Position numbers and translations under genes: made by a program. The notes under the pieces are model-generated. The model saw nothing but the letters and a program-made list of their open reading frames with translations. It was not told the DNA's origin and did no database searches. A DNA stretch of 64,000 nt from assembly GCA_963966185.1 (NCBI GenBank), contig CAWZYM010000327.1, positions 534,501 to 598,500 on the forward strand, in the 5' to 3' direction. Shown here one piece after another: positions 47,224-59,280 of this stretch. Numbering within the stretch: position 1 is the stretch's first letter; each line of letters begins with the position of its first letter. Source of the DNA: Rhabditoides inermis (taxonomy: Eukaryota; Nematoda; Chromadorea; Rhabditida; Rhabditidae).

Positions 47224-47565
47224 CTTCTGTCTGTGAACAGACCGGGATTCTACCACTTTTAAAATGTTTTTGTACATAAAGTGTTTGTGTGTCTGAAATA
47301 TGTTTTGATTTTTTTTATTTATTTTACGAATGACTTGTACATATAAATTAAATGCAAAGTGTGAAAAGTAGAGTGTTTCAAAGAGCAAAACAAGTGAACT
47401 GCTCCGCCAACTGCTCCTTCGTGTTTGATAGTGCACTGCTCCAACCTTGTCGTACACAACAAGATGCACAAATCTCACGTTTTCACTCCGTGCGCCCAAT
47501 TTTGTTTGTTTACTTTATTTTCTTTATTTTTCGTACTGTTATGTTGTTATTTTTTATTTAGAACT
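47224..47565. other. Spacer between ShKT and mS22 genes
   Basis: T-rich, ending in TTTTTATTTAG six bases before the mS22 start codon, a likely trans-splice acceptor. No gene. Confidence 0.5.
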
Positions 47566-50500
47566 ATGAACAAGTTGTCCGGCTTTGGTCGGCTGCTGCT
47601 TGTGAGGTCTCGTGTGCAGAACAACGCCAGCTATTCCGCATGGATCAACCATGCCAGGTTAGCAGTTTTGAAATGTTTATCGTTTTCATTGTTAATTTGA
47701 TTGTTTCAGGACTGAAGGCGAGAGCAAGCCGGTTGATGTAGAGAAGCTGTTCATTCAGCCCGAGGTGCAGGACCTTCTCCAACAGCTCACTGGCATGGAC
47801 CTCGAGGGAAAGGTGAGTCCTTACATCTTCATATTTCTCCTTTCTTTCTCCATATTTTCTTTTTCTCGTTTTCAATTCCAGTTTCACATTATGTCATCAT
47901 TACATCATCCAAACTGTAGGTGTTCCGCCCGCGTCGTACTGGAATCCAGCAGCGCAGTCACTACGCGCTCATGACTGACGAGCGCCTCGAGAAGGTTTGG
48001 CCATCTTCGTTTACCCTAGTTTCATTGCGTTTGTTGTAGACGATCGAGCGGATGAGGGAGGAGGCGGTGCGCTTCCTGCAGCCCGTTCCCGTCAAGGAGC
48101 CCCGGCCCGACACTGTAGAGGTCGGCTATTATTTCTACGTTTTTCATCTTTTTTGGCTTTGTCTATATAACAAGTTTTAATTCAGATCCTCGCACGCGAC
48201 GCCGAGATCAGCGGGTTCGACACGTCCAAGTTCGTCTTCACCGACATCACCTTCGACGCCACCAACCAGGTGAGACATTGACTGTCGTGACGTCATCATC
48301 ACGTCATGATTCATTCAATAATGTTGTAGGACCGTACGGTGGTGGTGCGCGAGGTGGACGGGAGTCTGCGGACGGCGACGCCGGAGGAGCACGACCGCAT
48401 GAACCGCGTCTACTACGAGCAGCCCAACCGACCCGTCAACGCCCCTCCTCTCTTCGCCGATCCCGACCTCAAGGTATGTGTGTATGGTTGTTATTATGAT
48501 CGCTAATTTGGCACCATCGAAAGCGTAGCATTTCCGATTATTCTGTTCCCACAAAATTTTATTTATGTGGTGCGTATTTTTCACGAGTTGTTATCATTAT
48601 CAAATGTGGTCAAGCAACAACTGTAGCTATAGAGCTTTGTCAATAATTAGTATGCAGGTTGATGGGACGAAACGGGACACTGTTTTTAGTATTTACGTGG
48701 TTACAAGTTACAAGTGGTAGCGCTCAGTCTCTTCGAAACTCCCTTCGACACTGACTTCGATACACGACCAAACCATGTGTTCCGAAGGCGTTTTGAAGGG
48801 GCTATTTCGAAAAGACTGACCACACCTTTACCGATTGTCTTACGTGTTCTCTCTTTCTGATTATTACTCTCTTCATTGTCTACTTCCTTGTTCAGAACGC
48901 ACTGGACCGCGACGAGCACGAGTTCGTGCTCGACTGGGCCTGCTGGTACTACGAGCCCGACGATCCCGCCTTCATCAAGGTATTGTTATTGTTAATTTTT
49001 TAAAACAAGATCCTATTGTTGTCGCTGCTGTTCAGTTTTCCTGTATAATATTGTGTGAAACTGAGTTTGACCAGGTTAAAGGGTCGAGTCGGTCTAATTC
49101 TTTGAAAACGCGCTGATTGCTAGCTGTCGCACACGGTGTTCGAGCGGATCGCCTCGTCGGGCAAGTGGCACGTGCTGCACTCGACCCGCCACTTTGCGCA
49201 GCTCTGCTTCTACTTTGCCCTCAACGGAAACACCCCGCCCCTCCTCAACTACCTCGGCGGACAGGGACGGTCAGTTGTTTTTCTATTTTATGGGGTCGGG
49301 TCGTTAAGTGATTCTACTTGTAAGCCTGTCTGCAGGTTTAATGGCCAAAACAAGATTCCGTTGTGTATCTAGCTATTTGTTCTTTCTGATCCCCCCCCCT
49401 CCGTAAATCCTCATTGTTTTTATATGAATATGATGTTGGTAAGTTTTTTCATAAATGTGTATTTCAGTGTGGCGGACGCGGCCCGTCTGATCCGTCTGCA
49501 GAAGCTGCTCCATCCCGACTGGCGAGTCGCCGTCGGATCCGGAGACTCGAACGAGGCAAGTCGCAAGTCACTGCCAGACTATTTTTAAACAGCTTTTGTT
49601 ATAGACATTTTTTTTTGCTTGTGAATGACTGTCGTACTTCGGCACGGAGTGATTACCGCATGTTGCTGGTATTAGTTAAAGACAATGGGTGAAACGTATT
49701 TTTCGTCGTTCGATAATTGTCTATTGTTCTATGGTTCTGTGTAGTGATGGTATATGAGCAATGAAACATCATAATTATAAACTTGCACTTTTCCTGGGAT
49801 TGAAATGTTAGATATGTAGATGTGTATATTCGGAAAGACTGAAACCTATTGTTCGTTTTGCAGAAGATTGTGTCGGACTTTGTGTCGCAGAACGCGCGTT
49901 GCCGCGATCAGCTTAAGAATCTCACCCACTTCCTCCAGACTGGAGAGACGAAAAAGCAGGTGAGAGGGGGGGGGGGTAATATAGTGTATATGCCAAATAT
50001 GGCATAGTCGTTGTCCCATGGCCGTATTGGGCTGGACCCTGGGCTATTCGGTATCCATAGCGCTGTCCAATTTGGATAGAGCGACTTTGTCGTCGACGTG
50101 GATTTCTTCTTTTCCAGAATGATGCGAAGCGCGCGGAGGAGAAGGAGCGCAAGAGGCGCGCCGAGGCTGTGCGGATGGCGGAGAAGGTACGTGTATGAGT
50201 TACTTTATTTTGAATTTGGTCAATTGGCGTTGAACATTGGGCTTCATCATCACTCTATTATATTGATGTACCTACAACCTACTATAGTATCTACCGTATA
50301 TGGTATTCCTGATTCCTTGGCAGGCCCGTGTGAACGCCGGCAACGTGTCGTCGTCGCGCGGCCCGCTGGGAGAGATGAGCGGAGAGTACGCGGTCAAGGT
50401 GTGTTTGTGCTTTGTGTTTTGTGTTCTGATCTCGTGATCAGTGTTTTTGTTGTTTGAGGTTTTATGTGTCACAAAGTTGTGTAGTTTATTGTGGGTTGAT

Positions 50501-50639
50501 TGATTCAATGTTTACGCATTTCACTACCATACAGAAGCGTATTTATTTATTAATGATTATGTTTCGTGTAGGTGCTGAAGGGTGACGCTGCTGAGGCGGC
50601 CGAGGAGTCTGACAGGATGGAGAAGGTGAGAGAGGGGAA

Positions 50640-50685
<46 letters not shown>

Positions 50686-50789
50686 CCTTAAACATCTTGC
50701 TTCAGAACCAGAACCATCAGAAGGGCCAGCAGGGTCGCCGCCGGTTCAACAACAGGAGGAGAGATGACAAGAACAAAAAGGACGAGTAG
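47566..50789 (+). CDS. mrps-22: Mitochondrial small ribosomal subunit protein mS22 (MRPS22)
   Basis: About 15 exons: 47,566-47,657; 47,710-47,812; 47,930-47,994; 48,040-48,120; 48,186-48,269; 48,330-48,473; 48,896-48,979; 49,124-49,269; 49,468-49,555; 49,864-49,959; 50,118-50,186; 50,324-50,398; 50,572-50,625; 50,706-50,789. The protein has the mS22 order of blocks: LFIQPEVQDLLQQLTGMDLE, KFVFTDITF, VVREVDGSLRTATPEEHDRM, then HVLHSTRHFAQLCFYF and LQKLLHPDW. The N-terminus is Arg-containing and hydroxylated, plausible as a mitochondrial targeting sequence. Compared with vertebrate mS22 it has an extra ~95-residue Lys/Arg-rich C-terminal tail (AKRAEEKERKRRAEAVR, ending NNRRRDDKNKKDE). One intron (after 49,555) uses a GC donor (GCAAGT). 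Confidence 0.92.
48715..48830. mobile_element. Small MITE-like inverted repeat, copy 1
   Basis: CTCAGTCTCTTCGAAAC at the left and TTTCGAAAAGACTGACC at the right form ~17-bp inverted ends. A related shorter element lies at 60,384-60,458. It is intronic in mS22. Confidence 0.65.
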
Positions 50790-51158
50790 GGTGTGGTATA
50801 GTATTCTATGCCTTTTATGTAGAATGATGTACTGATATAGAGTGTAGGTTCTGTGTAGTTGTGTGTAGCCTAGCGTCATGTTTCTGTTGTTATCTGAATG
50901 AGATCATAAGAATGTTTTTGCTCATTCGTCTGTTTCCCCTTGAATTTGATTGTTTTGTTTTTGATCTGTGTCACCCAGAGTTATCATTAGTTAGCATAAA
51001 TTTGTTATAAAATGCGATTGAATGTGTCGTCCGGGTCTAATCGTTTGCGACGATCTCGAACGAGAGTATCTATCCATGTGTTGGTGTGATTTCTTTGTGC
51101 TTACTGTAGTTGTGCGAATACTGTATGTGTGTTGTTTGCAGTAGTAGTGGGTGTGGCG
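50790..51158 (+). other. Short intercistronic region mS22-ALG9
   Basis: 370 bp. It ends in TGTTGTTTGCAG at about 51,130-51,141, 18 nt before the ALG9 ATG, a good trans-splice acceptor. No TATA box. Compatible with a two-gene operon. Confidence 0.5.
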
Positions 51159-54100
51159 ATGGCGCGGCAGCATTTGTCGCTGCTCAAGCGGAGTGGCAAC
51201 CGCGCTCCTATTGGAGGCGACAGGGGTCAGGCCGGAGGAGGGGGAGAGAAGAGGTGAGGTTCAATTTTATATTACGTTAGTTTGATGTTGTATGTTTTCT
51301 GACAACAAAGTTGGGTTTTCCTTCTATACAATACGTATCAGGGCACATTGCTTAAATTGGCGGATGTAGGTAATGTTAATATAAGTTGATTAGTTGAGCC
51401 TATTCCCTTCTAGCTACATATGTCTGGTTGTGTTGCAGGCAGCGTAAGGAGAAGGAGCAGCACCAGCGAGCGGTGGCCGACCAGGGAGAGGCGGCGCCAC
51501 TGGAGGGGAAGATGTACGTGGCAGAGTCGAGCCACGACTACGACTGGATACCCGACCCAAGCGCCACCATCAAGGTGGGCAGCACCAGTCTATGGTTATG
51601 GTGGTGGTGCCAGCACCAGTCTACTATTGGTGGCTGTGGCGAATGGTACTCGGTTCAGGTGCTCACATCGTTCCGCATGTCTGCCGCGCTCTGGTCGAAC
51701 ATCTCTGACTGTGATGAGGTACGGTAGGAGATGGGACGGGTACTGTAGAATAAATTAGGCGAACCAACGATGGACAAGTTAGTGTAGGGGGAGCACTAGT
51801 ACTGTACTGTGAATGCGTAGTGTTGTGTGTCTGTAGGTGTACAACTACTGGGAGCCGCTGCACCTGCTGCTCTATGGGGACGGCTTCCAGACGTGGGAGT
51901 ACTCTCCGCTCTACGCGATTCGGTGAGTGAACGGGAAGGTACTTATACTGAACTGGCGATTCGGCAAGGGTTTTTATATCATATCTCTTTATATCATATA
52001 TCATAACTATCTGTGATGTGAAGCGCATTTTATTGAGCACAGTGTTCGTGCTTTAGTGTGTGATGTGAAACTTATTATGACTGAATAATTGAAGTTCTGA
52101 TACGTGTAGCAATGCACGTGTTGATGTTGTGTTGCAGGTCGTTAGCAGGAATTTGGTATTAGGGTAGTAGGTAAAGGTTTCTTTCAATCGTATTACGGAC
52201 AAACTGGTTCTGCTAAAACTTCTTTTGAAACACGGGAAGAAATACAATTGGTTTAGTCATGTTGTGTGTGTTTTAGTGTGTGGGGTGAAACTTATTTTGA
52301 CTGAAAAACTGAAGATATTTCTGATAACTTATGTTGTGTTGCAGGTCGTACCTGTACATCTGGCTGCACTATGTGCCGGCGAACGCTTTTCGATGGCTTC
52401 TGCCGTCGAGTAAGGTGGGGAGGGAGAGAGAGAGAAAGAGAGATATTATCGTTGTCTAGCATTTTCGTGTCAACCGAAACAAGTTATCTCATCATTAAAC
52501 TGCATACCATATGGTTTTACATGTGAAATGGTGTGGTTCTGTATATTTGTTCTATATACTGGTTTTCAGGTGACTGTGTTTGTGATCATGCGCAGTGTGA
52601 TCTGCATGCTGAGCATCTACGCAGAGTTCAGCCTCTTCAAGGTGTGCAGGGTGTTTCCATTGAGACGAAGTATAGGAGGCATGCTCTGTGTGATTTAGCA
52701 ATGTCGTCCACCCATTGTTTAGTAGTATATTTTTAAATGTATAAGTAGCTCTTATTGTGACTATAATTTGTTTATTCATCTAATTGTTTGAATGCAACGT
52801 GGAAGTTATTAATGCAAGTGTTTGGGCATACATGTATTCATTGAAACGTATGTTGAGTAGAATGGAAATACTCTATTCTGTTGAGGCGATCTGCTGCCGT
52901 CTGTCCAACTCGATCGGCCGTCTGTACCTGGTGTTCACGATGCTGTCGACGGGCATGTTCGTCGCCTGCGCCGCATTCCTGCCCAGCACGTTCAGCATGA
53001 CACTACACACTCTGGCGGTGGCCGCGTATCTCAGGGAGCAGTGGTGAGGGGAGAGAGGGAGGGATAAACAGACAGAGAGGGATTATAGAGAAGAAAGCGA
53101 GAGAGGAGAGGAGAGGAAGGGGGAGGGAGAGAAGGGAGGGGAGAGAGAGAGAGGATGAAAGGAAGAGAGAGAGAGGGAGAGAGAGATCCCCCGTTGGCAG
53201 GCTGACGGCCATCCTGTGCACTGCCGTGTCTGCCCTGGTTGGCTGGCCGTTTGCCGCGCTCCTCGGTCTGCCCATCGCCATTGAGATGCTGCTGCTCAGG
53301 GGACGGGTCAGTGGTTCGGTTTGAACGAAATGACTCATTATTGCACTGTGGGTTGTTTCTGTAGTTTACGACGGGTGAGTGGTTCGGTTTGACAGAATCT
53401 GACATTTTATTACGCTTTCATATTATTTGGCTTCCTTAGTGGCACGATGAAACACAATTGTTCTGTTTATGTGGTTATGCGGATACTTCTCAATCAAAAA
53501 TCGGATATTGTTGATCTTGTTGAGAAGCAACGCGATAAGTTTACTGCTTGACATGAAGCGTATTTTCGTAGTTTCTCAATTTGGACGATTCCGTGACTTT
53601 TTCAAATCCTCGACTTCTTACTATATCCTCAGAACCTCAGATGTTTCGTACCTACAAATAAACGAACGTTAACATTTTGTTTTTCAGGCGCTCGGCGGCA
53701 AGTTTGTGTTCTACTCGCTGCTGTCTGGCTTGTGCACCGTGGGCTCCCTCTACTCTGTCGACTCGTACTACTACGGGAAGACGGTGCTGGTGAGTGGTCG
53801 GGGGATGAGGTGGATCAGTAGGTCAAGTGAACTGTCAGGGGTAATCACGCATCTCTAGAACAAATTTCGATATGCGATAGACAGGAGAACAGGAGAGCAT
53901 TTCACGTGTGAAGCATCCGTGTGATGTATGATGTAATTAATTTAATTATAATGAGTGGAAGAGAAAGTGAGTTAGGTTCTATTGAATATAGTTCTACTCT
54001 ATTCAATTGAAGTGATAGTTGATGGTATCTTACGTATTGGAATTGAAAACATATTTTCGCCACATCTCACTTGCAGGCTCCGCTGAACATTGTGCTTTAC

Positions 54101-56879
54101 AATGTTTTCTCATCGCATGGACCCGATCTCTACGGAATCGAACCACTGTCCTTCTACATCAAGGTGGGTTGGGTATACTGTAGTACTACTGTATCCATCG
54201 GCACATAAACAAAGAAACAATGAAAAGAAGAGTGTTTATTGAGTGTCTTCTCGTAGCAATATTAGTCGATCCGTGATCGATTATCGATTGAAAGAGCGTG
54301 GAGATGTGTTGGGGGTGATTACTTGGGTCCGAGGTAGCAGGAGACGTCCATGCGGGGAGTTCCACCGCCGCCACCGCCGCCACCTGAAGGAATACGGTAA
54401 GGGTACTGTAGAACACAGTAATGCACGCACCGCTGGGGGCGCTGCCGCCGCCTCCGCCGCCGCCGCCTCCCGAAGATCCTCCGAATGCGTAGTCCTCCCT
54501 GGCGTATCCGCCTCCGCCGCCGCCGCCGCCGCCACCTCCAGGGGTCATGTAGGCCGACTTGTCTCCCATGATGATTCGACTGATCGAATGATGCCAGCCC
54601 CGTCCGGCCGGCGCGCTTTTGTACGGCCGAGTAGCGGGATGGAAATGACCACAGACATGCGAATGAGATGCCAATGACATTGGGAGAGCGAGAACAAATG
54701 ACGGCATATTCGGAGATATGGAAATGAGTATTGCGGAACAAAGTACGTGCATTGTTCAGAGTAGTGTTCAATTCATTCTCATAACAATATTAGTCGATCC
54801 GTGATCGATGATCGATTGAAAGAGCGTGGAGATGAGCTGGGAGCACTGTCGAACTGCTGCAACCCCATTGAACTATACTCGTTGCAGAACCTTTCAGAAC
54901 TGAATATATGTAAATGAGATCTGCTCATCACAGTACGTCGTATCACAATCTACAATGTGCTTGCAGAACCTGTTCCTCAACTGGAACGTGCTCCTGTTGG
55001 TCGCCCCGCTGGCTCTGCCCCTGGCCGTCGCCCACTTTGTCCGTCTGTGTCCTCCCGCGTTGGCCGCCGAGAACAAGGGGTGCCGGATGGTGCTCGGAGT
55101 GCGTGAGTGTGGGGGGGGGGGGGGGGGGGTGGGACAGTTGTATCTTGAATTGACGGAATGGGATGATGTTGATGAATCGGGCGGATAGGATGGTCAGCAA
55201 AAGTTATGCTACCATTATAGGTATTCAGGGATGCAGGATGGGGCTGGGAGTGGGGAGGGACAGTGGTATATCGGATTATGTGCAGTTATGCTTTCGAAAA
55301 GTGGTCAAAGTAGACTCCTATACAAGTTATTGCTAAATTTTAGTTATTCGGAGATGAGGCCGGATAGGATAAGATGGTCAGGAAACATTGTGTTTTTGGC
55401 TTTTTAATCAAAAAGCGTTCTAGTTATTTTAGCATTGTAGTTATTCAGGGATGTATGATGGTGTTTGTAAAGAAAAATTGTAATAAATCGGCTGTAAGTG
55501 CGGGGAGAGAGAGTGGTACACTTGGTTATTAGCAGTTATGTTTTTGGAAAGGTGGTCAAAGTAGTAGTAGTAGACTCCCATACAAGTTATTGCTGAATGT
55601 GCTGGATCAGTCAGTTATAGCAAGGTAAACGCGTATGGTTTACGATTTTTCAAGGTATGCGTCGGTAACTTGCGCAGAACTGAAAAATTGTACTGAATCG
55701 GTGTATTTTGCGATTCAAGTTTTGTGCATCGTAATTCTATTGTGATTGTTTGTGATGAAATTGATAGGATGTGAGTGAGCAGCGTATGGTCGGTGGCTTC
55801 TGTTTTGTAAGCTGTCCTCTCGTAACAATGTTCGATTGCAGCTCTGTCGATGGACTACTGGCGCCGGCCGCTGCCCGTCGTTCTGCTCACTCTGTCGCTT
55901 CTCGCGTGGTGCGGCGTCTTCTTCACCCAGCCACACAAGGTGGGCAAGTAAGACAATGGGGGGACTGAAGTTTTATGAAGTAGCCGCGCACGGTGAGACT
56001 GAGGAAGGCAAGTTCACATTTCAGGAGGAGCGCTTCCTGTTTCCCATCTACCCGCTGATTGCTCTGCTCGCTGCTGTGGCTATCGATGCTCTGCAGAGGT
56101 ATGAGTCGTTGTCAAATGAGACCGAGGTGAAGACGGCAAAAAATTGAAAAGACCCACTAGCTTCCTCATGGTGGGTCCGGGGACGAAAATTTCAAATGGA
56201 TGATACGGTAACTAAGAGCTTTCATGTTTTCGCGAGCTTACGTTTCACTAGAAATTGATAAGAAATGACAGTCATTTCTTTTCGATTAACGCAGTGAGGT
56301 TGCTCAGAATTAGCTGCCAGCAGACATTGCTTCTATAGCGCAACTGGTTAAAGTTTCGCCGGACAACCACGGGTCGCGGGTTCGGATCCGCCAACGAGTT
56401 TTGCTATAACTCTTTCGCTACAGTCAGCCTGCCTACGAAATTAGAACTCGTGTAGAATTCAGTCAATCATTTGGGATTTTTGTTCGCTTTAACCTGATCA
56501 TTGATGACTTAGATATACATGCGAAGTCGTTTATGGCTGATACGTACATGTAGTGTGTCTGTGTCTGCTTACAGGCGGATCGCGGAATAAATCGACCGTT
56601 GACTAATAACTATACTTTGTGCACAGTGCCGAGCCGTTGTCCTCATGTTTGTTGCCAACACTATTAGCACATCTATAGTGTGTTATGAGTGCAGGCTGCT
56701 GCCGTGGCGCAATTCAATAATCGACCCAACACCTGTAACTACACTATGTGCATACTTTATACTAACAAGTACATCTATATTGTATTTGACGTGTGTTGTG
56801 CAGGAATCGCTGCAGTGCTGCAGGACTGCAGGATTCAGGCGCAGGATATAGCGATTCTGGATAAATGATTGATTGATTA

Positions 56880-56945
<66 letters not shown>

Positions 56946-58358
56946 GAGTGTGCTGCAGGCTGCTTCCGTGGCGCAATGTCTCGTTCGGCCTGGCCACAGC
57001 GGTAGTGGTACTGTTCATGTGCGTCTCGTTCATGCGCACGTTCAGCCTGTACAGGAACTTCACCGGACAGGCCGATGTGTACCGGTGAGGGAAGGGGAAG
57101 AGAGGAAAGAGAGAGGAGAGGAGGTGAGAGATGGAGGGAGGGGGAGAGAGAGGATGGAAAAGAGAGGGAGGCAGGAAGAGAGGGAAAGGATATAGGATGG
57201 TTCCAGATCGCTCAACGACCACCTGTTCTCGGCCACCGAGCAGTTTGATTTCAGTCAGAGGAATGTGAGTTTTTGTTTTGTTTTTGTAATAGGTTTCACG
57301 TAAAAGTCTTGTTGGAGGTGCAGGTGAGGGGTTTTGAAATAATTCGGTTGATATTTTCCTTGCAAAACATGGAGACGTTTTTTTTCCCTTGTTAGGACCC
57401 TGTTCGAGTGTGCGTGGGCAAGGAGTGGTACCGGTTCCCGTCGAGCTTCTTCCTCCCAGATGACGTGGAGGACAAGTGGGTGAAAGAGGGGGGAGGGGAA
57501 AGGAAAGAGAGAGAGGGGGGGAGAGAGGAAGAGAGAGAAAGATACAGGGACAGTGCCATTGCAGGTTTGGCCGGAAGCGCCGCACACAGCTCTCGTTCCT
57601 GCAGAGCGAGTTCCGTGGACAGCTGCCCAAGCAGTGGCAGCAGGGAAAGATTCCCGACATTACCAAGGTGAGTGGGGAGAGGGAGAAGGAGGGAGGGAGA
57701 GAGAGGGTAAGAGAGAGAGAGAGAGAGAGAACAAGTGTTGCAGGCTATCCCCACACACATGAACGACCAGAATCTGGAGGAGCCGTCGAGGTTAGGGGGG
57801 GGGGACGAATTGCTGTACTCGACAATCACGTGGTGTCAGTACGGGAGTGACGCGTAGATTGTATGGTGTTATTATTTTCTATCGTCTCGGTATGGACCCA
57901 TTATCGTTCTTTTTGCTCTTATTCATCTAGTGTTATTGAAACGTATGAGTCTGGTTGTATCGTTTTTCATACATAATGTGTGATGTTGATTTTTTGTTGA
58001 GTGACTGGTGAGTGACGTCACTCAATGTTTGATGGCGTGATGTTGTGTTGCAGATACGTGGACTTGGACTCGTGCGACTTTGTCATCGACCTGGATACGG
58101 GAGTGTACACGCAGCGCGAGCCCAACTATGCAGCCATGGTGGGTGCGGGGGGTATGTATAGTGACGTCATCAAGTTATCCTACTATGTAAACACTTGGGT
58201 ACACCGAGACGTTAGTTTTCTTGAACAAGTGAAAATGCGAAAATGCATAGTTTTAGTGGTAATAGTCAAATAGTGTGTGACAGTTACAGTGATATGAATT
58301 GACTTCATCGCCGTGTATCAAATAGAGTAGAAGCGTACTTCTAGTGGTTGGCTGTGTA

Positions 58359-58437
<79 letters not shown>

Positions 58438-59231
58438 TTTAAAAGGACTTCCATAAGAGAAGAGTTTGTGTGACCCAACGTAATGCAACAAAAGCTCATG
58501 CATTTTATCAATCGAAATAGTACACAAACCTGCTCTTTCTGCAATAAAAACTAATGCGAGCAAATGTTGTACGTCGGCAAATTGATTTCGGTATCTGATC
58601 GATTATATATCTTGTTGAATTATTGGAGCAGGTTTGTGTACTATTTCGATTGATAAAATGCATGAGCTTTTGTTGCATTACGTTGGGTAACACAAACTCT
58701 TCTCTTACGGAAGTCCTTTTAAAAGATAATGAATGTATTTTTATTGGATTTCATATAAATCTATTTACATTAACATAAACCACAAAACATTTCTTAAAAG
58801 AAATCCAACAGTTCATCCATCTTGTTGAGTCCAAAATTGTATAAATTTTGCAAAAAAAGAGCTTAGGTAATGCTGATAGGAAAATTTACAATCACAATGT
58901 CATTTCTATGTAAAATCGTATAGTACAGGAAGTTTGCCACCAGCCGGAACCGAACTCGAGACATGTATCTCAACGGGCGCAATCGCTAACCACAACACTA
59001 CTGTGCACACGGCAGAGCACGCGATCCGAACGATATCAGTGCGATCCACAGGCAGAGTGGAATGTGCACTCCCTGTCTGCTAGAGGCAGCTGGTGCGCGC
59101 CACCCCCCTACTAGAAAACCATTCGTACACGGGGGATTACCTGCCCCTCAGGGAGCGCGCGCGCGTATCTCGCTTCCTACAACAGCTAGTGTTACCAAAA
59201 TCGAAACCTAACCATTTTCTAACATCCTGAT

Positions 59232-59280
<49 letters not shown>

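Noticed and set aside
56328..56402. Functional tRNA gene
   Set aside because: A- and B-box-like parts exist but the acceptor and anticodon stems do not form.
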